A stretch of 64,000 nucleotides of DNA from positions 124,001 through 188,000 of the forward strand of contig FMBT01000293.1 in the NCBI GenBank assembly GCA_900095095.1, in the 5' to 3' direction. A program made the translations under genes and the position numbers. The notes under the pieces are model-generated. The model saw only the letters and a list, made by a program, of their open reading frames with translations, was not told where the DNA came from and did not search any database. Position 1 is the stretch's first letter; every line of letters begins with the position of its first letter. Source of the stretch: Fragilariopsis cylindrus CCMP1102 (lineage: Eukaryota > Bacillariophyta > Bacillariophyceae > Bacillariales > Bacillariaceae). Shown here in pieces: positions 31,191 through 43,447 of this stretch.

Positions 31191-31727
31191 TATTGTGTGG
31201 GTCGTCGTCGTGTTGGTTATCAAATAAATAAAGCACTGTCAGTCTATTTTGCAGTAGCTATGATTAATCTTATGTCGCCAACCGAAATTCTTTGCCACAT
31301 CGATATTTGAGGCGAGGGGGGCTTCAAATATAAGAATGAAACAGTAAGAAAAAATCTGATTGATTTGTCAACAAGACAACAAACAGAACTCTTATATTGC
31401 TTGATCTCTTCTTGATCTCACGATCGAACAAGGACATGAAAACATCGAAAATCGAGAAACGAAGCAAACAATATAAATAATAAACCTTTTTGACATGAAT
31501 TAGTGATTGAGTCTGGAGATGTGGACACGGGATTAAAAAATTCGAGTCGTGCCAAAAATCAAACCGTGGTCAACCGCATAAATATTTTCTTTCTTTTTAA
31601 TTTATTGTTGATTGTGTTGAATCTTAACTGGTACTGTATATACAATGGCGCTTTTGCTTTGGCAGAATGGCTCTCTCATTCCAGATCATTGTCTCGCAAG
31701 TATTCACCACCATAATTAGTACAGTAG
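31191..31727. promoter_or_regulatory. Divergent promoter region of PCCB and the amine oxidase gene
   Basis: 537 bp between two outward-facing start codons. AT-rich with no motif I can name. A short ORF at 31503-31715 has no recognisable features. Confidence 0.4.
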
Positions 31728-34700
31728 ATGATGATGTTTCAATATTCCATCACTGATTCCGATGGAGCCATGAAGGCACTGAAAGAGATTTCAGACCGAT
31801 TGTTTCAATCAACACAGAATGAGAATGAGAATGAGAATGAGAATAATGATGATGACAATGATGATAATGATAATGATAATAATGAAGATCAGTCATCATC
31901 TTCGTTACCAATATTACAATTAGTATCGATGAAGGAATCATTCGATATAGAACTACTAAAAAAATTCTACGAGGAACTTATGATTCCAAATTTTCCTCTT
32001 GAAGATGAACGGGATGACATAGAAGATTGGATCTACTGTTTAGATCCTACCCAACAGCAAAATCAAAATCAAAATCAAAATCAAAATCAAAAGGAACAAG
32101 GTCCAAGCATGGATGTTATGTTGTTGATATTAAAGCAAGAACAAAAAAAGGTCGTAGAAGAAAAAGATAAATCATCATTATTATCAAGAATAGCAAAATC
32201 AACAACAACAACAACAACCACCACGATCATTGGAGGTATCGCCTTTGAATATTATAAACAAGCACAATGTGGCTTGTTGTCCTATATGGTAGTCGCAGAA
32301 GATTTTCGACGGCTAGGCATTGTACGAAGCCTTCATCCTGTCGCTTGTGCAGCAATACAACTGTTACATGAAGAAGAACTACAAAAAGCAGTAACATCAT
32401 CAACATCATCATCACCATCACCATCAACAACAACAGTCGACAATATAAACAGTAGTACTACTACTACTACTATCAAGGCAATTTTCGCTGAGACTAATAC
32501 CATTGAGGCCGGGGATGTACCACCTGAAATAATTCGAAAGCGTCATGAGATACTGTATAGTTTAGGTTATCGTCAATTGAAGTTTCCCTACGTTCAACCA
32601 CCTCTGGTAGAAGACGGGGTTAGTTTTGATGATATTATGCTGTTAATCTATTGGACTGGGACTGGGGGTGCCAATGACAATGACAATAATATCAGTCCTT
32701 GCGACAATGGAAGAAGTAATAATAATAATAGTTGTACTATAGAAACTGAAATTTTGTACGGCTATGTAGTCGACTTTTATAAATCAGTGACTGGATACGA
32801 TACTGATACATACAAGAATCATTGGTATTACAAACTTGTTGATTGGTATCGAAAAGAAAACTATTTGACAGAGATTGCGAAAGATCTACCATGGGATGAT
32901 AGCACGCAAGAAATGAAAGATTGTATGATGAAAAAAACTACGACAACAACATCATCATCATATAGTCATCATCATCATCATCATCATCATCTATTGACCA
33001 GTAACACAAAGATCTTAGAAAACCCTACGACTGATTCGACGATAGCAACGGCAAGCGTGACAACGACAACGACAACAACTCCACCACAGCCATCTACAGA
33101 AGTCGTTGTGGTTGGGGCTGGAATTGCAGGACTAGTTGCTACCATTACATTAGCCGAAGAATATTTGAAAGAGCAGCAGCACAGCAACACAACAGCAGCA
33201 GCAACAGCAACAACAGCAACCCTCACAAGAAAGAGCGCCTTTGACAATCACCTTAATCGAAGCTAATTCATTCGTAGGTGGGAGAATACGAACCGTTGTA
33301 TCCAATACAGATACAGAAACAATAATTGATGAAAATAGTACCGTAGATCCACTCATATTCAACAACGACAGATTGTCGAGTATCCAAAAAGTAAATAGCT
33401 TCGCGCCGTGGCCAGTAGCCATAGGCGCGGAGTTCATACACGGAGTCGATAGTATGGTAAATGAATTGATTGAAAAGAACGAAGATTGGCTGGTTCAAGA
33501 AACGTTCGATCTTTGTTCATCGTTAGATGAATATCCATCAAGGAATTCATTTGTTCAGAGGAGAAACTTAATTTCGTTGACAACCGAACGAAGGACTATG
33601 CCACATGTACAAATTTGCATTGGTGGAAGGTGTTATCCATTACAGCCTCAGTATCATCAAGTCAGCAGCACATCTACCTTTAGTGACGAACAAAATCGTG
33701 CGCACCGACTAATCCGTCAAGTAAACAATATATGGAACAACTTACAAGATATAAATGAAGATACGAAGACAGAAATCAAATCCTACCGTGACATGTCCCT
33801 AGATAAATTCATCGAAGAGCAGTTGTCTCATGATGAAGGTAATTTATCTGATGATGATATTGAAACAGTGAAACAAATAATAGAATGTTTATATTCCAAT
33901 ACAGCTGGTTCATCTAATATGTTTATGGGAGTATCTGAAGCCAGTCGAGAAGAATATAATTGGGAATATACAGAAAGTAATTTTCGTTCAGGTCAGTGCT
34001 TCGCCGAATTCATAAAATACTATCTCGATCTTATTGCCGAAATAAACAAGCAAGCGGAATCAAGAAACTCAAACGTGAAATCAACATTGTTACGACATGC
34101 CCAATTATAGAAATCGGAAGTGCTTTACAAAAGGATGATAACAACAAAACTCAAAACTATCCTATCAGAATTTCGGCCAGTGCTGGAGAGACTTTTGACT
34201 GTGGTAAATGCATCGTGACAGTTCCATTGGGTGTCCTGAAGCCAATAAATTAATTTTCGAGATGAATACAAGATTCCAACTGAAATGCAAGATGCAATTG
34301 ATACTATCAATATGTTTTCTGGAATAAAAGCCCACATGCTTTTGAAGATTGGAATTGATATTAGCTGCATGACAAAACATATGAAATCAACAGAACTCTT
34401 CTTCTGCCCTGGTGAAATTTTCTCGCAGGTTTGGCTTCGTCGTAACGAAGAGACTGTTTTCTGACAGGATTCTGTGTTTCCAACTGTCGAGATCGACTAA
34501 TTGATTTGGTATTAAGCAGCGAGAAGGAGGGAGAGGAATCAAAATCCGAGATTGCACAAAACTTGATGCTACAACAAATACAGCGTTTATTTGAACCGAG
34601 TAATAGCGAAGTAAAGGCCTTCGTCGATCCCTACTCACCCACATGTTCATCGTTTGCACTTCATGATTGGTCAGAAGACGAATTCACTTTAGGAATTTAT

Positions 34701-34876
34701 TCCTCACCTTCAGTCGGTGCTGGTTTTACACATCGCGATTGCTTGACAAAGCCTATCAATAATGATATTGGTTTGCAGGGGAGCATGCGAATGCAACTAC
34801 ATGTGCTACCGTACAATCGGCTATGGAAAGTGGTTCAAAAGCTGCTAAGGAAGTCTTTCAGGCACTTGGAATTTGA
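31728..34876 (+). CDS. GNAT acetyltransferase fused to flavin amine oxidase (frame-broken)
   Basis: Residues 1-~430 form a GNAT-like domain: GLLSYMVVAEDFRRLGIVRSL carries the acetyl-CoA site, and later FPYVQPPLVEDG; several Asn/Thr/His low-complexity inserts interrupt it. Then EVVVVGAGIAGLVA is the FAD-binding GxGxxG, followed by FVGGRIRT, AIGAEFIHG, CIVTVPLGVLK, YSSPSVGAG and FAGEHANATTCATVQSAMESG, the full set of polyamine/LSD1-class amine oxidase motifs. Breaks occur near 33180 (CAG repeat), 34050, 34255, 34462 and 34768; most are mended by added bases in homopolymers. Either a real bifunctional enzyme with sequence errors or a young pseudogene. Acetylation plus oxidation suggests polyamine catabolism, by analogy to SSAT and N1-acetylpolyamine oxidase. 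Confidence 0.68.
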
Positions 34877-35026
34877 TCAAAAATAAATGCTAAATATAAA
34901 ATTATAGTATTATCTCTCTTTTGTAACACTAGAAATATATGCTTCTACGAATGAATCTCTCTCTCTCTCTCTCTTTTCAACCAGCAACCTCATCGCGCTC
35001 TTCAAAGGAATTTTTAGTTTGAGATG

Positions 35027-36787
35027 TTACATGCATAAAGGCGCAACCTTTACCTCGTTTGCAATCACCCACAAATGAAAGGGCATGCAATGTTGTGAAT
35101 GATTTCGGTCCTTCCACAACTGCATCTGCTTTTCTTTGCTCAATGTCTTCATCTCTTGCACTGTATCCTTAGTCGGAACTACCACGCCCTGCCGAAGATC
35201 TGAAGACGATACAATAATTAGAGAGGAAAGAGACGGAGTAGAACCGTTGTTCAATGTGTGAGGATAAGCTAGAAAGATATGATCCAAACGATTCCCGTAG
35301 GTTAATGACTTACAATATTCTAAATCTTCCTTTTTTTCTCGTTTTGCCTTTCTTATCATACGCGCTTCATATTCTTTTCTTTTTCCTTCTTCTATTTTCT
35401 TCCTTCAAGAGCTTCGCTTCCTTTTTGGCACTTTCAACATCGAATTGGAATGATTCAGGATTTTTTCGATATTGTTTGACTTTCAAAATTACACCTTCTA
35501 CTTCATCGACGGATGAGCAAGCAAGACATCCTCCCATCAGCTGGTACGTTTTTAATTCGTCTTTTAGTATTCGTCTTGTGTGAAATATCACTGTCCTCAA
35601 TATGGCAGGATATTGTCGAACTAGACATATGTACTCTAGGGCCAACTGAACCTTATCATCGGAAGTTTCATAAAGTTCACTCAATGACACATTTGTCGAA
35701 CCTTTCGTACTGCACTTTTTTAGTTTGACTACTAAAGCCTCCTTTTCGGAGAGTTTCTTCCTTTCTTTTGCAGCGAGTACATCCTCCCTTCTTTTTCTAT
35801 CTTCGCCTCTATAGACAAAATCTTTTTCAATTTCTTGATCAATTTTTCTCGTTTAGGCCATTCCTTGAAAACTTTACCACCCTTTACTTCGATCTCGCTT
35901 ATACTACTGCTGCTACCCTTTTTTTCAGTGCTGTCTTCTTCTCGACTACCGAACCGTGGAAGGTACAGTGCTGGATTGTCTAAAATTCCTTCAGCGCTCA
36001 TAATACCATCGGCCTTGGTTAGTTCCAAGTTCTTAACGACGTCATCGTGTGTCTTTGTATTCCCATTTGTCACCAAGATTTTGTCACGGTAATCGTCACA
36101 CTGAGACAATTCCTGTTGGAGTCTTTGAATTTGATCCAGCAAGGCAGCACCGTCACGTGCCCCCGCCCCCTTTCTAAGATAGCTTGCTCGATATCGAGCA
36201 TGAATGGCAATTAACGAGGCCCCTGCGTCGTATAATTGTTGACACAACTGTAACGTTTCCTCATAAGTACCCAACAACCGAATCTTAACAAAAATCGGGA
36301 TCTTTACAGCCACCGATGCGGCTGCCACCATGCTAACAATGAGGGGACGATCCTTAACATCTAACAGGTATGAACCAAAATGACCTAAATATGCCGTACG
36401 TTGTGGGCATCCAAGGTTGAGATCTATCGCATCACAATATGGCTCAGCAAGTTTGGCAGCCCGTGAAAAATCTTCAGGAGTATTGGCAGCAAAATGACAA
36501 ACCAATGGTCGATCAAATGGAGTGGTTTGGAATTCCTTTAGTCTATATTCCTCCGATTTAACGAATTCAGATGCCATCATCATCGGAGTGTAGATAAGTT
36601 GAGCTCCATATTTACGACATAGCAATCGAAAAGGAAGTTCCGATGCCCCAACCATCGGTGCAACAATATAACGATAATCGAAAGGCAGACAGATTTCAGT
36701 TTTCGCCTTTTTTGTTGTATTTTTGTCCACGGGAGAGGTCAAATTTTCTTCATTTTCCTGCAGCCGTTGCCTTTTTTTGCTTTCCAT
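35027..36787 (-). CDS. DUS1: tRNA-dihydrouridine synthase, DUS1 type
   Basis: FMN/NADPH enzyme that reduces uridine to dihydrouridine in the tRNA D loop (positions 16/17 for Dus1). The first ATG in frame is 36787. Motifs: YIVAPMVGASELPFR (FMN site), IDLNLGCPQRTA (family Cys loop), IFVKIRL, LIAIHARYR, ILVTNGNTKT and DGIMSAEGILDNPALY. The C-terminal helical extension continues in two further frames (35690-35367 and 35359-35027) with breaks near 35745 (-1) and 35388; both lie in A-rich stretches. The extension with LGGC-like MGGCLACSSVDEVE is usual in eukaryotic DUS1. Confidence 0.85.
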
Positions 36788-37183
36788 GATGATTGTTCGG
36801 TATTCGACTGATTCTAACAATGTTTTCACTTTGCGGTGGTCCAAGGATAAGATCTCGTTGATGTGAATTTGTGATTTGAACAAGAAATTTTAAAAAAGAA
36901 ATTACAAATCTGTTTTATTTGCTTTTGTTCTCGGTTTTGTGGTTTTTATAGTAACACGGTAGAATGACAGACTAGATATTTCGCTCTACGTCGATAGAGC
37001 AAAAAAGAACAGATCATAAAAAATAGATCATAGATCTCAAAAAGATCTTCACTCCGATACACAACGACAATTAAACATCTACAGTACTCGTATTGAAGCC
37101 AAGCAGTAACAACGACTAATATTACCTCTGTAACCAAACAAGCACAAGACACAGACAGCACACATAACGAAGAAAGAAAAGCA
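36788..37183. promoter_or_regulatory. Divergent promoter region of DUS1 and rhamnonate dehydratase
   Basis: 396 bp between outward-facing starts. It has a short AGATCATAAAAAATAGATCA inverted motif near 37010-37035, otherwise nothing distinctive. Confidence 0.35.
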
Positions 37184-39147
37184 ATGTCACTAATTTTTGG
37201 TCCTCATTCCCCGGTTACGCCGAATAAAAATGCTGTACTCATTAAACATGGTGAGCACTGCTGTATCGAAGAAAAGAAAAGGATGTTGTGAAATGAGTTA
37301 AAGAAAATGGAATGAGAATGTCATTATCAATTCGAGAAACTTTTTGTGACTCACTCATATTCACATTCATTTTCATGCTATGTAGTTCGAGCCTTCGTCT
37401 TTGGAGACGACAAACAAGAAAAGGAGTCTGGTGGTGGTGCTGACTGTCATAAGCAAAGCGCAGGACATTGGATTGTTGATTCTGATATTGCAAATCCTAT
37501 GTCGGTGTATGAACAATATCGTGCATCCCGAACTAGTTGGGGTATAGATGCAATGGGTAGCGTTGTCGTCGAAGTTGAGCTATCGAATGGTATGATTGGT
37601 GTTGGAATTTCTATTGGCGGTGATGCTGCATGTTATATCATTGAGAAACATTTGGCACGTTTCGTTGAAGGACAAGATCCTAGCAATGTGGAGTTAATAT
37701 GGGATCAATGCTGGCGATCAACAATCAACTATGGGCGTAAGGGTATTGCCATACAGGTGAGTGAGTCTATTTATTTCTTTAATGGGAAGGAAAGAAAGGA
37801 CAGAAGGGTAATAAAACCTCATATAACATCATATTTTGGTATTCGTTTTTATCTTTGAAATCCCCTTCTCTCACTCTATAGAACCTGCAAATCTTCCTCA
37901 AATTTTGACAGGCGTTGAGTGCTCTAGATTTGGCTATCTGGGACGCGCTAGGTCATTTACGAGGACTTCCCATCTATGCATTACTGGGCGGCAAAACGAA
38001 GGAAAGAATGCCTGTCTACGCAACAACAGCAAGGTAAATAGAACGGAATAGACTAGCTAGGACTATATATGTGACATCGGGGGGAGAAATTTGAAATACT
38101 TTTATGCACTATAAAACATCGATACTAGCTCACTTACACTGTTCACAGGCCCGACTTTGCCAAGTCGATGGGTTTTCATGGTGCTAAATTTCCTCTACCG
38201 TTTGGTCCAGCTCAAGGACAAGAAGGGATGAGAAAAATATCGAAATGGTAAAAAAGTGGAGAGAGGCTGTAGGAGAAGATTATCCGTTAATGATTGACTG
38301 CTATATGAGTTTGACTGTTCCGTATGCGATTGAATTAGCAAGACGATGCGAACCATACGATGTAAAATGGATCGAGGAAACACTCCCTCCTGACGAATAC
38401 GAAGGATATGCAAGAATCAAAGAAAAAGTCTGTTCAACTCTCTTGACGACTGGAGAACACGAGTACACTCGATGGGGCTTTCGTATGCTATTAGAAAAGA
38501 AGTGTTGCGATGTTCTTCAACCCGATATAACCTGTAAGCACCACTTCTTTACTCCGTGTATTCTATTTGCTGCATTTTAGATATTGATCAGTTTCTAACT
38601 CAACCACTCATTCACTCATTTACTCACTCCCCCACTCTATCCACTCTATCCACTCTACTGCTCAACTGATATAAGGGTGTGGAGGGATGACCGAAGCACG
38701 ACGGATTGTAGCACTTGCAAGCGCATATGATATTCCAATTATTCCGCATGGATCCTCTGTCTACTCATATCATTTACAAATTTGTTTTCCGTCATGTCCT
38801 ATTGCCGAGTTTCTGGTCATGGTACGTCGTGTGAATTAAATAACCATGGCGATTTTTATGATTTGTGCTTTCATAGTCAACGATACAATGTCACTCACTC
38901 ATTCACTCTGTCTACCTACCTCTCCCTCTACACATAAACACACACACACGCACATACACACACTAAAAAAATTGAACCTCCCTCTCAGTCTCCAAAGGCA
39001 GATAAGATTGTCAGTTATTTTGGCAACTTGTTTAAGGACGAACCTCTCCCAAAGGATGGATATGTAGAACTGACCGATAAACCTGGATTTGGCGTTGAGT
39101 TGAACAGAGAGGAGCTCAATTTGAGACGTCCCTATCCTAGAGATTAA
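37184..39147 (+). CDS. rhmD: L-rhamnonate dehydratase (enolase superfamily)
   Basis: Dehydrates L-rhamnonate to 2-keto-3-deoxy-L-rhamnonate. Six exons: 37184-37250, 37386-37756, 37912-38033, 38149-38533, 38676-38821, 38989-39147, all GT-AG. The N-terminus MSLIFGPHS reads into [12 protein letters not shown], then the RhmD-specific GGGADCHKQ and HWIVD. Metal ligands and bases of the barrel are present: Asp in MIDCYMS, Glu in KWIEETLPP, Glu-His in TTGEHEY, Asp in LQPDITWCGG, His in IPHGSSVYS. The end [12 protein letters not shown]...RRPY is diagnostic. One -1 break near 38240 (one A missing from an A run). It lies tail-to-tail, 164 bp away, with a gene for the next two enzymes of the same pathway. 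No organelle signal is obvious. Confidence 0.9.
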
Positions 39148-39311
39148 TTTTCACAGATATTTATCTTAGACCTATAATTTATATAATGCATTCGTAGTTA
39201 AGCTAATCAATGATCTATGTTGGTATCAATTATACTGCATAGAAGAGTTCTCTTTGTTTTTCCTCCTCTCATAATCTCTATACTTCCACCTTACTAGTAC
39301 TCAACATTTAC

Positions 39312-40012
39312 CTAGTAGACCGACCTACCCCCCGTAGCATCGAAGCAAAATCCAGTTGTAAAACTAGTTTCTGGGTCACACATGAATACTACCATAGCAG
39401 CTATTGCCGATCATTCAACATTATATTCAAGTATAGTAGCACGGGAGAAAATAAAATGGGGATAAGACTACACATACACACACCACACACACATACACAC
39501 ACATAATATACTGCCTTCAACAGAGATAGACAAACGTACCGATCTCGTCAATAGTTCCACAACGTTTCATTGGTATCTTATCTGTCATGTACTTAACCTG
39601 TGCAGCAGGCATATCATCAACCATTTGTGTTCGCACTACTGCAGGGCACAGAGCGTTGCACGTTATGCCCGTCTCAGCATATTCTTTGCCAATCGATTTA
39701 GTCAGTCCAATGACGGCAGCCTTGCTGGCTGAATATGCCAGCATTCCTGCATTGCCTTCCTTTCCCGCAATAGAGGAGATTTTACCGATCCTCCCATAAT
39801 CATTTTCTCTCATGTAAGGAAGGGCTGCCTTGCATCCATTGAAAATACCATGAACATTGACACGAAAAACAGCCTCAAAGTTATCAGGATCAACATCTTC
39901 TGTCTTAACCCCAGTTGAGCCGACAATTCCTGCAGCTTGCACTGGAACAGAATGGATTAGAAATGAAATAGAGAAGGAACAAAGATCAGTATCGACAGTA
40001 CAAGCGATTTTG

Positions 40013-40050
<38 letters not shown>

Positions 40051-41518
40051 CGACAACGGCAACTCCACCGCCAACACATACCAAGGATATCTATTTTGTC
40101 TCCGTTGCTTGTTGCGATTTTCGTCCAAGTTTCGCTTACTGCCTTGTAATCCCCCACATCACAGACTTCTCCAGAATAACGACAATTCGGAACTGATTCG
40201 TTCAACTTTTTACAAGCAGCTTCAATTGATGTTATATCCAAGTCGACGATTGCAACCCTTTTGGCACCTTCCATGCCTAATCGTGCCGCGATTCCATACC
40301 CTATACCTCTTGCACCACCTGTGACAATACATGTTGTTACTTTTGTACTTAACCGACCTATCGCAAAGACTGGTTGTTGACACGATAGAGCAATATTGTC
40401 GCAAGTATGTTCTAATCCCGACTTTGCTAGTGGACCAACTATTGGCGTAGTCAGAGTGCCGATACCATCAATTTCACACTCTACCATATCACCGGGCATT
40501 AGCCATCGTGGCGGATTCCGAAAACATCCTACTCCAGGTGGCGTTCCAGTGGCAATCACATCACCAGGACGGAGGGTCATAAAGCGAGAAACAAAGGCAA
40601 CAATTTCATCAACACCAAAAACTAACTGCTCTGTATTGGATTCTTGTAAGGTTTCCCCATTCACGCGACATCGAATACCCGTCTTGTGTGCGTCTTCTAT
40701 GCTAAAGTCATCTGTGGTAACAATGACAGGACCAATTGGTGCATAACCATCCATAGACTTGCCCAATAGCCACTGCCCGCCGTTCTTCTCTAGCTGCCAG
40801 TCTCTAAAAAAACAAAAGCAAAAAACAGTTTTACGAGTGAGGGAAAAACAATCAGAAGGAGCGAAACATGTAATTGGAATCAAAACAGTTAGATGTATGA
40901 ATCAAGGAAGTCGCTATTCAATTCATAGTTGCAGTAACGAAATAACATCATCAGGAAAGATTTTTTCTATCGAATATAGAGTAGAGTAGAGTAGAGTACA
41001 TACCTGGCCGATACATCGTGTATAACAGTAAATCCACCAACGTACTTGTGGACGTCTTCTTTTGATGTATATCTAGGTACCGATGCTCCAATTACAACTC
41101 CTAATTCCACTTCATAGTCCAGCTTTTCTGTATGCTCATCCTTAGCCACAGCATCTCCCGGACCAACGATACAATCCGATGCAAATTTAGAAAATACTAA
41201 AGGTTCAGTTGGAATTTCAACATCTTGTTCGGTACAATGATCCTTGTAATTCATACCAATGCATAAAAATTTCCCAACGAGTGATCCATCTATTGGTACT
41301 AAAAGATGACAATCATCTGCTGAAATATAGTTGGAAGAAGTACTCAACGAAGTTTGTGCTATAAGTTCATCTGCTTGGATCAGTCCTTCAACAATAAAAA
41401 ATTCACGGACGTTGGAAGCAATAGATGTCAAATCGCAATATCCACCGCCTTTTTCAGAAGGAAGTTGAGCGACCAACTTAGTCATTCCGTTATGTTGGAC
41501 ACTTGCTAGACGAACCAT
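39312..41518 (-). CDS. Bifunctional FAH-family hydrolase / short-chain dehydrogenase (oxidative rhamnose pathway)
   Basis: Four exons, 41518-41004, 40803-40082, 39941-39540 and 39400-39312, give an intact 575-residue protein without any frame break. Residues 1-~295 are a fumarylacetoacetase-like hydrolase: LCIGMNYKDHC, DYEVELGVVIG (metal Glu pair), KSMDGYAPIGP, TGTPPGVG. Residues ~310-575 are an SDR: IVTGGARGIGYG (NAD site), ISSIAG (Ser), YSASKAAV (Tyr/Lys) and the end TTGFCFDATGG. In bacteria the SDR (LRA5) oxidises 2-keto-3-deoxy-L-rhamnonate and the FAH enzyme (LRA6) splits the diketo product to pyruvate and L-lactate; here both are one chain. Assignment to rhamnose rather than fucose rests on the neighbouring RhmD. 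A GATGAC repeat fills intron 2. Confidence 0.85.
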
Positions 41519-42075
41519 GGCTATTATAAAGATTGTATTACTGTGTTGTTTTGTTTGCTCTGTTCCTTTTATGATCTTATTATCGATTTATTTGGTACAG
41601 TAATAGCAAACACGATTGGAATTTTCCTACGCATAAATAAAGTCTTGACACCATGAAAAGAAAAATCTTTGCATTGAAACTAAGTCTGTCCTAAGCCGCC
41701 TTTTCCGCGCCATTGAAGATTTCAATTTTATTTTTGAGATGTGAAGTGTGTTCAACAACGCGTTCAAACGTAAGTACTGTAACTAAATACAAATTACATA
41801 TCTTCATCTCTGCCTAAGCTGCTGAAGGCGATACTGATTTCAATTACTAATTGTCCCACATGGTAAACAGAAGGTGCGAAGCAAGAAACAGTCGCAAGTT
41901 CGTGTCAACATTGTGTACTGGTGGGACGTCCGGATTCTTTTTTCTCAACATTCCTTTTACATTATTTGTCAATCAATATTCTCGTGCAAAAACCGCCCAA
42001 AAACGAATAGCGAATTAATCTTGAAAAGAAAATGGTGCAACGATAATATTACTAATAGAAAGCAATTTTCCAAAG
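41519..42075. promoter_or_regulatory. Divergent promoter region of FAH-SDR and RNase H-like genes
   Basis: 557 bp between outward-facing starts. No repeat or RNA gene seen; small ORFs from 41874 overlap the next gene's 5' end and look random. Confidence 0.4.
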
Positions 42076-43365
42076 ATGAAAATTCCCTCAACTTCTTATC
42101 ATTTTCGGGAGTTCATAATTGTGCCGTCACTATTCTTTCACTTTTTCATCTTGGCAATCGCGTCACCTGTACAACAACAAACGACGATAACGACGACGAC
42201 AACGGCAATTACGCACTTAACACTACAATTTGACGGGTGTCTTCGTCCACCACGAGATCCTGGGTTTCCAACCATATCTCGTCGTATGATAGCATGTGCT
42301 GCTTGTATTGGAGTGGTACATAATAATGAAATCACACCTTTAGCGGTAGGTGCAACATCACTTCCCGTTACTACCGAAAGTACGTCGCAACATGCCGAGT
42401 ATGAAGGTCTATTAATGGGATTGGAGTGGTTGGTAAAATTCTTATCGTGCCAGAATAAAGATTTTCCTCTACCGCAAATACTACTGATCGATGAAGATGA
42501 CATTGACAGCATCGCTTTACGACGACAACCAAAACAACAACAACATCGACGACGAGAAGTACGGATATCAATAGAAGGCGATTGTAAGACTGTCACTGAC
42601 CAAATATCTGGCAGGTCAACACCTCGTAAATTAGAATCTTTATACCAACGTGCTCGGTGTCTACTGGATCAGCTTATTAGCACTGAAAACAATCATTACG
42701 TAGTATTAGTTGAACCAGAATATCATCATATTCCACGGAGTCAAAATTCAATAAGTGACAGTCTTTGCAATAATCTAATGAATATTGTCACCGCCAAGTC
42801 CTGGATAGATAGCATCAATCAGTTGGAACAAGCCGAAAGCCAGACATTATCATTTGCGTCACTTTCTCTTCTCCTTGAAGATGTAACTAGAAATACTAAG
42901 TATTCGCTACGGCCTTATTTGTACGAGATGCTGGTGAATCTCGCTCTGCAGAAGAAGAGTGAAAGTGAAGACAAATTTCTGGTAGAAATTGGGAAGCTAC
43001 TCGTCGAAGAAGAATCTCAGAATCATAAACAGACAATTAGAAGAGGGGTCGAACTTCAGATTCAAGGCTGGAAAGGATTGAAACAAGATAAAAAGGCTCA
43101 TTTCCTAGAACGAAAATATCGCATTTTACTTTCTAATCCATCTCTATCTTCGAATGATGATGATTCAATTAGTAGTACATTACTTGCTGATAATGGTCCG
43201 GATGTGTTAAGGAGCTTGGGCGATACTATTGAAGGAGAATGGGACATAGCCATACCCGATGTCTGGAAGCCGATTCTTGATACGTGGTTTAATTCTGCTC
43301 GAAACGAGAAAGCTACATGGGAAGAAGAAGGCGGTTCGCCATTGTGGATAGATATTCTTCGTTAA
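42076..43365 (+). CDS. RNase H-like fold protein, secreted or organellar
   Basis: Intact 429 residues from ATG 42076. A hydrophobic N-terminal segment (about residues 13-30) could be a signal peptide. An RNase HI-like domain follows: LQFDGCLRPP (first Asp, residue 53), HAEYEGLLMGLEWL (Glu, near 115), ISIEGDCKTVTDQI (Asp) and SISDSLCNNLMN (last Asp), the order of the four acidic catalytic residues. A helical C-terminal region of about 180 residues has no known domain. May cut RNA in RNA-DNA hybrids; plant and algal organelle RNase H-like proteins have similar layout. Function is inferred. Confidence 0.65.
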   Translation: MKIPSTSYHFREFIIVPSLFFHFFILAIASPVQQQTTITTTTTAITHLTLQFDGCLRPPRDPGFPTISRRMIACAACIGVVHNNEITPLAVGATSLPVTTESTSQHAEYEGLLMGLEWLVKFLSCQNKDFPLPQILLIDEDDIDSIALRRQPKQQQHRRREVRISIEGDCKTVTDQISGRSTPRKLESLYQRARCLLDQLISTENNHYVVLVEPEYHHIPRSQNSISDSLCNNLMNIVTAKSWIDSINQLEQAESQTLSFASLSLLLEDVTRNTKYSLRPYLYEMLVNLALQKKSESEDKFLVEIGKLLVEEESQNHKQTIRRGVELQIQGWKGLKQDKKAHFLERKYRILLSNPSLSSNDDDSISSTLLADNGPDVLRSLGDTIEGEWDIAIPDVWKPILDTWFNSARNEKATWEEEGGSPLWIDILR

Positions 43366-43447
43366 TAAGAACGAAAGAATAGCTAGTTAGAACATAAGCA
43401 GGTTATTTTATGATACCGTTTCTTTAAAAGTCTGTACTATACTACTA

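Noticed and set aside
39957-40080. GATGAC repeat read as an Asp-rich or His/Arg-rich coding segment
   Set aside because: It falls inside a well-supported 140-bp intron whose removal restores the SDR sequence exactly.
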